A stretch of 64,000 nucleotides of DNA from Wenxinia saemankumensis (GTDB lineage Bacteria; Pseudomonadota; Alphaproteobacteria; Rhodobacterales; Rhodobacteraceae), in NCBI RefSeq assembly GCF_900141735.1, contig NZ_FQYO01000001.1, positions 496,001 to 560,000 on the forward strand, written 5' to 3'. A model generated the notes under the pieces. It ran no database searches. It had not been told where the DNA came from and worked only from the letters and a program-made list of their open reading frames with translations. Both the position numbers and the translations under genes were made by a program. Numbering within the stretch: position 1 is the stretch's first letter; each line of letters starts with the position of its first letter. Of this stretch, positions 1 through 8,716 are shown one piece after another.

Positions 1-2
1 AC

Positions 3-152
3 CCGGTCCGTGCCGATCTCTGCGTCGGCGGCGGCACCGGGCTGCGGCTGGTCCCCCCGCGCGAGGACGACATCGAGGAGGCGCGAACCTCGATCGCAGC
101 GGCCCGGCCGATGCCCGACGACGCGGTACGCGGACCGATGGCGGACGAGTGA
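3..152 (+). CDS. C-terminal end of an unidentified protein (partial)
   Basis: An open frame enters from the left edge and ends at a TGA about 70 bases before the peptidase gene. The last 49 residues can be read; they run through GGGTGLRLVPP and a charged stretch with several Asp and Glu and end in MADE. Residue composition (balanced acidic and basic, few Pro/Arg runs) looks more like real protein than the alternative frames, which are Arg/Pro rich. I do not recognise the family from this fragment. It lies on the same strand as the peptidase and could be co-transcribed with it. Confidence 0.4.
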   Translation, partial: PVRADLCVGGGTGLRLVPPREDDIEEARTSIAAARPMPDDAVRGPMADE

Positions 153-221
153 GGCGCGCCGGCGGTTGAGCCGGGCGGCCGGCGGACCTATGTCTGCCGG
201 CACCGCAGACAGGAGCGCCAG

Positions 222-2066
222 ATGACCCTCGCCACCCGCCACCGCCCGCTCCACGATGCCGCGACCGGCGGCGGCAAGGATCTGGGCGACCTGCCCGAAT
301 GGGACCTGACGGATCTCTACGACTCGCCCGACGCCGCCGAGCTGAAGCGCGATCTCGACTGGCTGGAAGAGGCCTGCCGCGAATTCGCCGAGGCCTTCGA
401 GGGCAAGCTGGCCGGGCTCCACGCCGAGGGGCTGCTCGACGCCGTCCACCGCTACGAGAAGATCGACGTGGTCGCGGGGCGGATCATGTCCTATGCGGGC
501 CTGCGCTACTACCAGGCGACGACCGACGCCGCGCGCGCCAAGTTCCTGTCCGATTGCCAGGACCGGATCACCAACTTCACCACGCCCCTCGTCTTCTGGA
601 GCCTGGAATTCAACCGGCTGGAGGACGAGCACCTCGACCGGCTGCTGCACCAGAGCCAGGAATTGATGCGCTACAAGCCGGTCTTCGACCGGATGCGCGC
701 GATGAAGCCCTACCAGCTGTCGGACGAGTTGGAGCGGTTCCTGCACGACCAGTCCACGGTCGGTGCGACCGCCTGGAACAAGCTGTTCGACGAGACGATC
801 GCGGGCCTCACCTTCGAGGTGGAGGGAGAGGGCGACGATCTGGGAATCGAGAGCGTGCTCGACCTGCTGACCGAGCCCGAGCGCGAGCGGCGCGAGGCGG
901 CGGTGCATGCCTTGTCCAAGGTCTTCGGCGAGAACATCCGCACCTTCGCCCGCGTGCACAACACGCTGGCCAAGGAGAAGGAGATCGAGGACCGCTGGCG
1001 CGGCATGCCCACCCCGCAGACCGGACGGCACCTCGCCAATCATGTCGAGCCCGAGGTGGTCGAGGCTTTGCGCGACGCGGTGGTGAACGCCTATCCGCGC
1101 CTCTCGCACCGCTACTACGCGCTGAAGGCGAAGTGGATGGGGCTGGACCGGATGCAGGTCTGGGACCGCAACGCTCCCCTGCCGATGGAGACGAAGCGCA
1201 TCGTCGGCTGGGACGAGGCGCGGGCCACGGTGCTGGACGCCTATGCCGGCTTCTCGCCGAAGATGGCGGATCTGGCGGAGCCGTTCTTCGATCGCGGCTG
1301 GATCGACGCGGCCGTGAAGCCGGGCAAGGCGCCCGGCGCCTTCGCCCATCCCACGGTGAGCGAGGTGCATCCCTACGTCCTGCTGAACTACCTCGGCAAG
1401 CCGCGGGACGTGATGACGCTGGCCCACGAGCTGGGCCACGGGGTGCACCAGCGCCTCGCCGCGGATCAGGGAGAGCTGCTGTCCTCGACCCCGCTGACGC
1501 TGGCCGAGACGGCGAGCGTCTTCGGCGAGATGCTGACCTTCAAGGCGCTGCTGGCGAAGACCACGGACCCCAGGGAGCGCAAGGTGCTGCTGGCCGGCAA
1601 GGTCGAGGACATGATCAACACGGTGGTCCGGCAGATCGCCTTCTACGATTTCGAGTGCAAGCTGCACGATGCGCGCCGCTCCGGCGAGCTCACGCCCGAG
1701 GACATCAACGCGCTGTGGATGTCCGTGCAGGGCGAGAGCCTCGGTCCCGTCTTCGACTTCGCGGAGGGGTACGAGACCTTCTGGGCCTATATCCCGCATT
1801 TCGTCCACTCGCCCTTCTACGTCTATGCCTATGCCTTCGGCGACGGCCTCGTGAACGCGCTCTACGCCGCCTACGAGGAATCGGGCGAAGCCGGCGCGGG
1901 GGACTTCCAGGACAAGTACTTCGCGATGCTGCGCGCCGGCGGGTCCAAGCACCACAAGGAGCTGCTCGCCCCCTTCGGCCTCGACGCCTCCGATCCCGCC
2001 TTCTGGGAGAAGGGCCTCGGCATGATCGAGGGCTTCATCGACGAGCTCGAGGCGATGGAGGGATGA
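222..2066 (+). CDS. M3 family oligoendopeptidase (PepF-type)
   Basis: Cytoplasmic zinc metallopeptidase that degrades short peptides. The 614-residue length is normal for the oligoendopeptidase F branch of family M3. The zinc-binding motif HELGH is visible at about residues 402-406, preceded by VMTLA, and the third metal ligand is expected in the downstream LAETASVFGEML helix. The N-terminal 200 residues form the usual helical M3 N-lobe. The chosen ATG has an AGGAG ribosome site a few bases upstream. Its stop overlaps the start of the following acetyltransferase gene (ATGA), so the two are probably translationally coupled. The pepF assignment is by family resemblance; the peptide specificity is unknown. 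Confidence 0.93.
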   Translation: MTLATRHRPLHDAATGGGKDLGDLPEWDLTDLYDSPDAAELKRDLDWLEEACREFAEAFEGKLAGLHAEGLLDAVHRYEKIDVVAGRIMSYAGLRYYQATTDAARAKFLSDCQDRITNFTTPLVFWSLEFNRLEDEHLDRLLHQSQELMRYKPVFDRMRAMKPYQLSDELERFLHDQSTVGATAWNKLFDETIAGLTFEVEGEGDDLGIESVLDLLTEPERERREAAVHALSKVFGENIRTFARVHNTLAKEKEIEDRWRGMPTPQTGRHLANHVEPEVVEALRDAVVNAYPRLSHRYYALKAKWMGLDRMQVWDRNAPLPMETKRIVGWDEARATVLDAYAGFSPKMADLAEPFFDRGWIDAAVKPGKAPGAFAHPTVSEVHPYVLLNYLGKPRDVMTLAHELGHGVHQRLAADQGELLSSTPLTLAETASVFGEMLTFKALLAKTTDPRERKVLLAGKVEDMINTVVRQIAFYDFECKLHDARRSGELTPEDINALWMSVQGESLGPVFDFAEGYETFWAYIPHFVHSPFYVYAYAFGDGLVNALYAAYEESGEAGAGDFQDKYFAMLRAGGSKHHKELLAPFGLDASDPAFWEKGLGMIEGFIDELEAMEG

Positions 2067-2536
2067 TCCGGCTGCGCCGGGGATCGGAGGCCGATCACCC
2101 GGCGCTGCTGACGCTCCGGTCCGGTCCGGGACAGGAGCGGTTCGCGGGCCGCTTCGCCGACTGGCCAGAGGCGGCCCGCGACCCCCGCTACCTGCACGTG
2201 ATCGAGAGGCAGGGGCGTATCGTCGGGCTGTTCCGGATCGACCCCGCCTTCGATGCGCGGGTGCCGGGACTGCCGGCGGGGGCGCACGGGGTGCGCGGGC
2301 TGCTGATCGACGCAGCCAGCCAGGGAACCGGGATCGGAACGGCCGTCATGGAAGGCCTGCCGGCGCATCTGCGCGCCTGCCATCCCGGGCTCCGCCTGGT
2401 CTGGCTGACGGTGGATCACGACAATCCGGGCGCGCGCCGCCTCTACGAGCGGACGGGCTGGGTGCGGCACCTGCCGGATTTCGCCGGAACGGACGGTCCC
2501 GAGCACGTCTTCCGGCGGGAGCTCGGGTCGGCCTAG
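2063..2536 (+). CDS. GNAT family N-acetyltransferase
   Basis: A 157-residue protein with the GNAT fold. A beta strand ending GVRGLLIDAASQG is followed by GTGIGTAVMEG, which matches the acetyl-CoA pyrophosphate-binding loop (Q/RxxGxG/A). The later segment WLTVDHDNPGARRLYERTGW is the typical C-terminal motif of ribosomal-protein or small-molecule acetyltransferases. It starts at the ATGA overlap with the upstream peptidase gene. Its stop overlaps the convergent gene on the other strand by four bases. The substrate cannot be deduced. A link to peptide turnover is only suggested by operon position. Confidence 0.88.
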   Translation: MIRLRRGSEADHPALLTLRSGPGQERFAGRFADWPEAARDPRYLHVIERQGRIVGLFRIDPAFDARVPGLPAGAHGVRGLLIDAASQGTGIGTAVMEGLPAHLRACHPGLRLVWLTVDHDNPGARRLYERTGWVRHLPDFAGTDGPEHVFRRELGSA

Positions 2537-3243
2537 GCCATCATCGCCTTCAGCACCTCGGCATTGCTCTCGGCCTCCTCGTCTTCCTTGCGGGCGGGGG
2601 CGGGATAGGCGCGGGACCAGATGCCCTGCTCCACGCAGTCGAGCATGAAGCCGGCAAGGTCGGCGTGGCGGGTGCGGATCAGCCCTTCGGCGATCTCCCC
2701 CTCCTGCACGACGAGGCCGCCGGTCTTCTCGCCCGCCATCAGCCAGCCCGGGCGGACCGCGGTCCAATCGAGCGGAGAGGCGGCCAGCATGCGCTCCATC
2801 TCCTCCATCTGCTCGAGGACGTTGTGCAGGGCCGGGGCCGTGCCGAGGCGGAAGAGCAGCGGGCCGCGGTCGTTGGCGGCGACGAAGGTCGCCGAGATGA
2901 CGACGATGCGCGACACGCCCGCCCCCTGCATCGCCTGAACGATCCGCTCGGTCCCCGTCGAGTAGAGCGGCGGCGGGTCGATGAGGGTGGCGATCGCGTT
3001 GCCGACCCCCAGACACGAGATCACGGCCGACGCGCCGTACATGACTCTGGTCAGGTCGTCCTCAAGCACGTTGGCGTCCACCTGGACGGCCCCCTCCGGC
3101 AGGGCATCGTCGCCCCCCAGATCGACGCCGACCATCTCGTAACCGCGGGCGACGCCCTGCTTCAGGACCTCCTTCCCGGTGGTTCCTGTGGCGCCGAAGA
3201 CGACGATGCGGGCGGGCGGGGCGATGGGGGCTGTCTGTGTCAT
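2533..3243 (-). CDS. NAD(P)-binding Rossmann-fold protein, NmrA/SDR-atypical type
   Basis: A 236-residue protein of the atypical short-chain dehydrogenase class. The N-terminal Rossmann motif reads VVFGATGTTGKEVLKQ (GxxGxxG), followed by a VGVDLGG strand that would select the cofactor. The segment AVISCLGVGNAI and the later VSRIVVISATF are characteristic of NAD(P)H-binding NmrA-like or flavin-reductase-like proteins. There is no clear YxxxK catalytic pair. I chose the ATG giving MTQTAPIAPPARIVV because the longer frame upstream runs through the intergenic region and has an unlikely composition. A Gfo/Idh/MocA gene lies just upstream on the same strand. The substrate is unknown. Confidence 0.8.
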   Translation of the reverse strand: MTQTAPIAPPARIVVFGATGTTGKEVLKQGVARGYEMVGVDLGGDDALPEGAVQVDANVLEDDLTRVMYGASAVISCLGVGNAIATLIDPPPLYSTGTERIVQAMQGAGVSRIVVISATFVAANDRGPLLFRLGTAPALHNVLEQMEEMERMLAASPLDWTAVRPGWLMAGEKTGGLVVQEGEIAEGLIRTRHADLAGFMLDCVEQGIWSRAYPAPARKEDEEAESNAEVLKAMMA

Positions 3244-3296
3244 GATGCGCGAACGCCGCTGGTGCCCCATCGTTCCCGGCTGCGGCAGCCTGTCGC

Positions 3297-4268
3297 CTAT
3301 TTGCCCTCGGCGGCCGCGAAGACCGCGTCGATCATCGCCTGCGAGCCCCGGCTGAACTCCAGCGGACAAACATAGGACGCCCCCTCGCGGATCGCCTTGC
3401 AGGCGGCTTCGACCTGCAGCACGTACTGGTTCACGCCCGGCCAGCGCCAGGTCGTGACCTCCTGCCCGATCTCCATGTGAAGCTGCGCCTCGCCGTAGCT
3501 ACCGGCATTGAAGGGCGCGGTCAGCCGCAGCGTGCCTTCGGCCCCGTGGAACACCATTTCCTGCCGCATGGCCATTCGCATCGAGACGTAGGCATCGGCC
3601 CTGAAACCCGGGAAGGCGGCGGCGAAATGCACCGTCGCGTCGATCCCGCCCTCGCGCCGCACCTCGGCATGAAGGATGCGGTCCGGCTCTGCCCCGGTGG
3701 CGAAGCGCAGGCCCCCGACGACGTAGACGCCGATATCCCCCATCGCCCCGCCCGCCGCGTCCGCCCGGTTGCGGATATTGGCGGGGTCGGGATTGTTGAA
3801 CGAGAAGGCGGCCGTGATCTGGCGCAGCTCACCCAGCATTCCGCCGGCCACGATCTCCCGCGCCTTTGTCCATTGCGGATGGTGCACGACCATGAAGCCT
3901 TCGGCGGCGAAGAGGCCGGTCTCGTCGCGCAGGCCGATCAGGCGGTCGATCTCCTCCGCCCGCTGGGCGAGCGGCTTCTCGACGAGGACATGCTTGCCCG
4001 CGCGCAGCGCCCGCTCAGCCCATTCGACATGCAGGTGGTTCGGCAAGGGGATGTAGACCGCCTCGACCGCGTCCGAGGCAAGCAGCGCCTCGTAGCTTGG
4101 CAAATGCGCGATGCCGGGGGCGAAGGCGGCGAAGCCCGCGGCCTTTTCGGCGGAGGAGGAGGCGATGGCGACCAGCTCGGCCCCCCGCGCCCCGTGGATG
4201 GCGGGGCCCATGGCGCCGCGGGCGAAATCGCTGGCGCCGAGGATGCCCCAGCGGACGGAATCCGTCAT
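3297..4268 (-). CDS. Gfo/Idh/MocA family NAD(P)-dependent oxidoreductase
   Basis: A 323-residue dehydrogenase. The N-terminal Rossmann motif WGILGASDFARGAMGP is followed by the family's VEKPLA motif, in which the Lys is the expected catalytic residue, and by the C-terminal alpha/beta domain (GGAMGDIGVYVV). Members oxidise or reduce the hydroxyl groups of sugars, inositols or dihydrodiols. Nothing nearby identifies the substrate. The gene is divergent from the glyoxalase-fold gene and about 50 bases upstream of the NmrA-like gene on the same strand, so those two minus-strand genes may form an operon. Confidence 0.88.
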   Translation of the reverse strand: MTDSVRWGILGASDFARGAMGPAIHGARGAELVAIASSSAEKAAGFAAFAPGIAHLPSYEALLASDAVEAVYIPLPNHLHVEWAERALRAGKHVLVEKPLAQRAEEIDRLIGLRDETGLFAAEGFMVVHHPQWTKAREIVAGGMLGELRQITAAFSFNNPDPANIRNRADAAGGAMGDIGVYVVGGLRFATGAEPDRILHAEVRREGGIDATVHFAAAFPGFRADAYVSMRMAMRQEMVFHGAEGTLRLTAPFNAGSYGEAQLHMEIGQEVTTWRWPGVNQYVLQVEAACKAIREGASYVCPLEFSRGSQAMIDAVFAAAEGK

Positions 4269-4386
4269 CGTGTCGCCCCCTCATGGTCCGGCCCCCCCAC
4301 AGACCAAGGCGCGGGCGCGCGGTCAACCGCGCCTTGGTCCGGCGCCGCCCTGCCCTAGCTGGCAGGCCACGCGCAGGAGGAGCCCC

Positions 4387-4947
4387 ATGAGCAAGCTGCA
4401 GGTGCAGGGCGTGCACCACATCACCATCGTCGGCGCCGACCGGCAGACGAGCATCGATTTCTGGGAAGGCACGCTCGGCATGCCCTTCGTCTTAGAGCAG
4501 CCCAATCTCGACGCCCCGGATCAGAGTCACCTCTATTTCGATCCCGGCGACGGCCGGCTGATCACCGTCTTCTGCCACGAGGAGACGGTGCCGCAGGGCC
4601 GCCGCGCCCCCACCGATCCCGGCTGCCTGCATCACCTTGCCTTCACGGTGTCGAACGTGACCTTCCGCCAGGTGGCGGAACGGCTGGATGCCAGGGGGAT
4701 CCGCCATTCGGGGCCGAAGGATCGGGGCTTCATGGATTCGATCTACTTCAAGGACCCGCTCGGCATGCTGATCGAACTGGCGAGCTACCGGTTCGAGCCG
4801 CCGGCGGGTCACAGCCATGCCGACGTGCTGCACGTCGCGCACAAGGTTCGGGTGGCGGCAGGCGACGACCATATCGAGCCGAAACACCTCGCCGCGGCGA
4901 TCGAACGGCTCTGCGCCCGGCGGCCCACCCTGTCGGAGGAGGAATGA
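4387..4947 (+). CDS. VOC (glyoxalase/dioxygenase-fold) family protein
   Basis: A 186-residue vicinal-oxygen-chelate protein. The start of the first repeat, VQGVHHITIVGADRQTS, supplies the first His ligand, and the second half (GCLHHLAFTVSN, then GFMDSIYFKDPLGMLIELAS) carries a further His and the Glu ligand of the usual H/H/E metal site. The family includes ring-cleaving dioxygenases and glyoxalase I, so the reaction cannot be assigned. An AGGAGG ribosome site lies directly upstream of the ATG. The stop overlaps the following SDR gene by four bases; co-translation of the two suggests a shared small-molecule pathway. Confidence 0.85.
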   Translation: MSKLQVQGVHHITIVGADRQTSIDFWEGTLGMPFVLEQPNLDAPDQSHLYFDPGDGRLITVFCHEETVPQGRRAPTDPGCLHHLAFTVSNVTFRQVAERLDARGIRHSGPKDRGFMDSIYFKDPLGMLIELASYRFEPPAGHSHADVLHVAHKVRVAAGDDHIEPKHLAAAIERLCARRPTLSEEE

Positions 4948-5702
4948 TGGGACAGCTGGACGGACAGATCGCGCTGGTGACGGGCGCCTCGCGCGGGATC
5001 GGGGTCGCCCTGGCCGAGGCCTTCGCGGGCGCCGGGGCGCAGGTCGTGGGCCTGTCGCGCAGCGAGGCGGACCTGAAGTCGGCCCTGTCGGACGTGGCGG
5101 GCCCGGATGGGCGACGGGCGAGCTGGGTCGCGGCGGACCTGACGGACTGGGATGCGGTGCGGGGCGCGGTCGCCGGGATCGAGGAGCGACATGGCCGGAT
5201 CGACCTGCTCTTCGCCAATGCCGGCAGGTTCGAGAGCCTGGCCGGCCTTCGCGAGGCCGATCCGGGCGAATGGTGGCGGGACGTGACCGTCAACCTGCTC
5301 GGCACGATGCAGATCGTCAGGGCCGTGCTGCCGGGCATGATCGACCGCCGCTCCGGCACCATCGTGACGATGAATGGCGGCCGCCCGCGCGGCGGCTCGG
5401 CCTATGCCGCGTCGAAGGCCGGGATCGTGCAGCTGACCGAGACGCTGGCCGAGGAATTGCGGTTCGAGAAGGTCGAGGGCGTGCGGGTGCTCTGCGCCAA
5501 TCCCGGCCTCAACGAGACCGACATGACCCGCCTGCAGCGCGACAGCGGGTCCGGCCATCGCTGGATCCCGGAAGTGGGCGACATGCTGAGGGACGGCCGC
5601 GTCCGGCAACCGCGAGAGATCGCGGAACGGACATTGCAGATCCTGACGCAGGCCACCCCCGCCGATAACGGGCGGCTCTACGATCCCGACGGCTGGGTCT
5701 GA
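4944..5702 (+). CDS. SDR family oxidoreductase
   Basis: A 252-residue classical short-chain dehydrogenase. It has the TGASRGIG cofactor motif near residue 15, the structural FANAG motif around residue 92, and the catalytic YAASK motif preceded by the expected active-site region (GTIVTMNGG). The usual Ser before the YxxxK is replaced by an Asn-Gly-Gly stretch, so the Ser of the catalytic triad is not obvious. Either of two adjacent ATG codons could start it, both overlapping the end of the upstream VOC gene. The substrate is unknown. Confidence 0.9.
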   Translation: MMGQLDGQIALVTGASRGIGVALAEAFAGAGAQVVGLSRSEADLKSALSDVAGPDGRRASWVAADLTDWDAVRGAVAGIEERHGRIDLLFANAGRFESLAGLREADPGEWWRDVTVNLLGTMQIVRAVLPGMIDRRSGTIVTMNGGRPRGGSAYAASKAGIVQLTETLAEELRFEKVEGVRVLCANPGLNETDMTRLQRDSGSGHRWIPEVGDMLRDGRVRQPREIAERTLQILTQATPADNGRLYDPDGWV

Positions 5703-5814
5703 TCGGCGCCCGGGCAGCGATGCCCGGGTTTCTCGCCTTTCGTCCCCACGCCGCCGCATTTCGGCCACAAAGTCCGGCAAGCAAAGGGCGTGGGTTGGGT
5801 TAAGAGGTAAACGT

Positions 5815-6141
5815 ATGATTATGAATCCGGACGTGAAGACCAGTTTCGGCTTCATGGCCGGCGTGACATCCGCGATCGCGCTGTTCTGCGCCGCGGGTGT
5901 GACCGGCGCCTACATCTTTACGAGACTCGCCACGGACGTGGAGGAACGCCGCCTCGCGGCCGCCGTCGCGCAGGCCTGCGGCGCGGATCTGGACCCGCAG
6001 AACGCCCGTGCCGGTCAAGGCATCGCGGCCCCGCAGGATCCGGCCACCGGACAGCCGGCCGAAACCGGCTGCATGTCCGCCCTCATGGCCTTCAACGACT
6101 ACAAGTTCGGCGTGCCGCTGCCATACGAGGTGCGGGAGTAG
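5815..6141 (+). CDS. small single-pass membrane protein, unknown function
   Basis: A 108-residue protein with one hydrophobic segment at about residues 12-37 (FGFMAGVTSAIALFCAAGVTGAYIF). This is followed by a charged stretch (TDVEERRLAA) and a Pro/Gln-rich tail with two cysteines. Topology is probably N-in with a periplasmic tail. A ribosome-site-like AAGAGG lies upstream, and a second ATG two codons in is an alternative start. I do not recognise the family. It is convergent with rpoH. Confidence 0.6.
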   Translation: MIMNPDVKTSFGFMAGVTSAIALFCAAGVTGAYIFTRLATDVEERRLAAAVAQACGADLDPQNARAGQGIAAPQDPATGQPAETGCMSALMAFNDYKFGVPLPYEVRE

Positions 6142-6186
6142 CTGAACACCGGGCCGCGGCCGACCCCTGCCGGGGCCGGCGCGGTC

Positions 6187-7089
6187 TCAGGCGGGTTCGG
6201 TCATGCCCCGCTCGCGCGCGAGATCCTGCATCCGCTTCTGCAGCTTCTCGAAGGCGCGCACCTCGATCTGGCGGATCCGTTCGCGGCTGACGTCGTAGAC
6301 CGAGGACAGATCCTCCAGGGTCACCGTCTCGTCCGAGAGGCGGCGACGCATGAGGATGTCCTTCTCGCGCTCGTTCAGGACCTCCATCGCCTCGGCCAGC
6401 ATCTCGCGCCGGTTCTCGAGTTCGTCGCGCTCGGCATAATCCTCGGCCTGATTGGCGCTGTCGTCCTCGAGCCAGTCCTGCCACTGGGTCGTGCTGTCGC
6501 CCTCGCCCCCGCCGCCGATCATCGCGTTCAGCGAGGCGTCGCCGCCCGAGAGACGGCGGTTCATCGAGATCACCTCGTCCTCGGTCACGCCGAGGTCGTT
6601 CGCGATCTGCGCGACGTTCTCGGGGCGCAGGTCACCCTCCTCGAGGGCGCCGATCCGGGCCTTGGCCTTGCGCAGGTTGAAGAAGAGCTTCTTCTGCGCC
6701 GAGGTGGTACCGAGCTTCACCAGGCTCCACGAGCGCAGGATGTATTCCTGGATCGAGGCGCGGATCCACCACATCGCGTAGGTGGCGAGGCGAAAGCCCT
6801 TCTCGGGATCGAAGCGCTTGACCGCCTGCATCAGGCCGACATTCGCCTCGGAGATGACCTCCGCCTGCGGCAGGCCGTAGCCGCGATAGCCCATCGCGAT
6901 CTTGGCCGCGAGGCGCAGGTGGGACGTGACCATCTTGTGCGCGGCCTCGCGGTCCTCGTCCTCGACCCAGCGCTTGGCCAGCATGTATTCCTCTTCCGGC
7001 TCCAGCAGGGGGAACTTGCGGATCTCCTGCATGTAGCGGTTCAGCCCCTGTTCCGGGGACGGGGCCGGAAGGTTCGCGTAACTCGCCAT
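6187..7089 (-). CDS. rpoH: RNA polymerase sigma-32 factor RpoH
   Basis: Alternative sigma factor for heat-shock gene transcription. The 300-residue length is typical. Region 1.2 and the start of region 2 read NRYMQEIRKFPLLEPEEEYMLAKRW. Region 2 (HLRLAAKIAMGYRGYGLP, then ATYAMWWIRASIQEYILRSW) is nearly canonical for core binding and -10 recognition. The RpoH-box-like segment (LFFNLRKAKARIGALE) lies between regions 2 and 3. Region 4 ends with the helix-turn-helix VYDVSRERIRQIEVRAFEKLQKRM. An AAGGAGG ribosome site precedes the ATG, and a TATGAT element (7134-7139, minus strand) lies about 45 bases upstream as a possible -10. Many alphaproteobacteria carry two rpoH paralogues; which one this is cannot be told. 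Confidence 0.95.
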   Translation of the reverse strand: MASYANLPAPSPEQGLNRYMQEIRKFPLLEPEEEYMLAKRWVEDEDREAAHKMVTSHLRLAAKIAMGYRGYGLPQAEVISEANVGLMQAVKRFDPEKGFRLATYAMWWIRASIQEYILRSWSLVKLGTTSAQKKLFFNLRKAKARIGALEEGDLRPENVAQIANDLGVTEDEVISMNRRLSGGDASLNAMIGGGGEGDSTTQWQDWLEDDSANQAEDYAERDELENRREMLAEAMEVLNEREKDILMRRRLSDETVTLEDLSSVYDVSRERIRQIEVRAFEKLQKRMQDLARERGMTEPA

Positions 7090-7356
7090 TCGATGCCCTC
7101 CTTGCGGGTTGCCGATGTTAATCGGCGTTACATATCATATGGGACGGACCGGACGGCCCATCAAGGTCGGCTGATGCGTCGCTTGGATAACAGCGCCGCG
7201 TTGACGTTTCTCTGACAGGAAATGAACGTGTGTGCAGCCGCGTTCCGTCGCACGCTGCCTGTGCGGGCGCGCATGGCGCGGGCGCAGGGCGGACCGCGCC
7301 CCGTGGCTCAACGGAGCCGGGCCCTGCGAGCGATATGGAGGCGCCGTCGCCCGGAT

Positions 7357-8373
7357 TCAAGACTGCGTGATGTCGCCCCGCAGAGCCGCAAGCAACGCCG
7401 AAAGGTCCCCCGGCAGCGGCGCCTCGAAGCGCATCGCCTCGCCCGTCGCGGGATGGACGAATCCCAGCGTCGCCGCGTGCAGGGCCTGCCGGGGAAAGGC
7501 GGCGGCCGCTTCGGCCCCCGGCGCCCCCGACGGCATCCGCCGCCGGCCGCCATAGACCGGATCGCCGATCAGCGCGTGGCCCGCATGGGCGAGGTGCACC
7601 CGGATCTGGTGCGTCCGCCCGGTCTCGAGCCAGCAATCCAGCAAGGCGGCGCCCGCGTATCCCTCGACCACCTGTGCCCGCGTCACCGCGTGCCGCCCCT
7701 CGTCGAAGCTGACCGCCTGTCTCTGGCGGTCGGTCCGGTGGCGACCGAGCAGCGACTGCACCTTCATCACGCCCCCCGCCTCGAACCCGACGCCCCGCAC
7801 GCCGCGCAGGCGCGGATCGCCCGCATCCGGCACGCCGTGGCAGATCGCGCGGTAATGCCGTTCGACGCTGTGATCCTTGAACTGCGCGGCGAGGCTGGCA
7901 TGGGCGCGATCCGTCTTGGCGGCGACCAGCAGACCCGAGGTGTCCTTGTCGATCCGGTGGACGATGCCCGGCCGCCGCTCTCCGCCCACGCCCGAGAGCG
8001 TGTCGCCGCAATGGTGGATCAGCGCGTTGACCAGCGTGCCGTCCGGCGAGCCGGGCGCGGGATGCACGACCATCCCGGCCGGCTTGTCGACGACGATCAG
8101 CTCGTCATCCTCCCAGATCACGGAGAGGGGAATCGCCTCGCCCACCATGTGGCTCTCGGCGGCTTCGGGCACGTCGATGGCGATCTCGGCCCCCTCGGCC
8201 ACCGGCGCCTTCGCCTCGGTGACGATGACGCCGTCCACACGAACCGCCCCCTCCGCCAGCAGCCGGGCGAGGCGCGAACGCGAGAGCGCGGCCTCCTCTG
8301 GCACATCGCGGGCGAGTGCCTTATCGAGCCGGGCGGGCGGCTCGGCCCCGATGCGATAGGTGACGCGTGCCAT
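7357..8373 (-). CDS. rluD: RluA/RluD family 23S rRNA pseudouridine synthase
   Basis: A 338-residue enzyme converting specific uridines of 23S rRNA to pseudouridine. An N-terminal S4-like RNA-binding domain (SRLARLLAEGAVRVDGVIV) precedes the catalytic domain. The active-site motif is GIVHRIDKDTSGLLV, with the nucleophilic Asp following HRI. VDKPAGMVVHPAPG and the later GRTHQIRVHLAHAGHALIGDPVYGG are also diagnostic of RluA/RluC/RluD. I chose the ATG giving MARVTYRIGAEPP; its start codon overlaps, on the opposite strand, the start codon of the DUF6476 gene. RluD is the closest description, but RluC cannot be excluded by reading alone. Confidence 0.9.
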   Translation of the reverse strand: MARVTYRIGAEPPARLDKALARDVPEEAALSRSRLARLLAEGAVRVDGVIVTEAKAPVAEGAEIAIDVPEAAESHMVGEAIPLSVIWEDDELIVVDKPAGMVVHPAPGSPDGTLVNALIHHCGDTLSGVGGERRPGIVHRIDKDTSGLLVAAKTDRAHASLAAQFKDHSVERHYRAICHGVPDAGDPRLRGVRGVGFEAGGVMKVQSLLGRHRTDRQRQAVSFDEGRHAVTRAQVVEGYAGAALLDCWLETGRTHQIRVHLAHAGHALIGDPVYGGRRRMPSGAPGAEAAAAFPRQALHAATLGFVHPATGEAMRFEAPLPGDLSALLAALRGDITQS

Positions 8374-8674
8374 GACGGACGATCCCGAGGAGCTGAGGGT
8401 CCCGCCCGAGCTGCGCTGGCTGAAGCGCCTCGTCCAGACCCTGACATTGGTGATGATCGCGGGCTTCGTAGTCCTGATCGCGGCGCTTGTCATCCGCCTG
8501 AACGAGGATCCGCCCCCTCTCGCGCCCGAGACGCTGGCACTGCCGGAGGGTGCGCGGGCGATCGCGTATACGGAAGGTGACGGCTGGGTCGCGGTGGTGA
8601 CCGATGGGGACGAGATCCTGATCTACGACCGCGACACGGGCGCGCTGCGCCAGACGGTGACGCTCGAGCGGTAG
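8372..8674 (+). CDS. DUF6476 family single-pass membrane protein
   Basis: A 100-residue protein with an N-terminal charged segment, one transmembrane helix (about residues 25-48, LTLVMIAGFVVLIAALVI) and a C-terminal domain with LPEGARAIAYTEGDGWVAVVTDGDEILIYD. The layout matches my recollection of the DUF6476 family of Rhodobacteraceae, found next to the pseudouridine synthase gene. Function is unknown. The start codon shares a CATG with the start codon of the divergent rluD-type gene, so the two genes leave no intergenic promoter space. A GTG twelve bases upstream is an alternative start. Confidence 0.75.
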   Translation: MTDDPEELRVPPELRWLKRLVQTLTLVMIAGFVVLIAALVIRLNEDPPPLAPETLALPEGARAIAYTEGDGWVAVVTDGDEILIYDRDTGALRQTVTLER

Positions 8675-8716
8675 ACCTGTCGCGCGCAATTCGGGGTCAC
8701 ACGCATTTCGGGGAAG

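Noticed and set aside
299-2536. A 745-codon frame covering the peptidase gene in another frame and joined to the acetyltransferase
   Set aside because: Only its last 157 codons are real (the GNAT gene); the rest is the wrong frame of the M3 peptidase.
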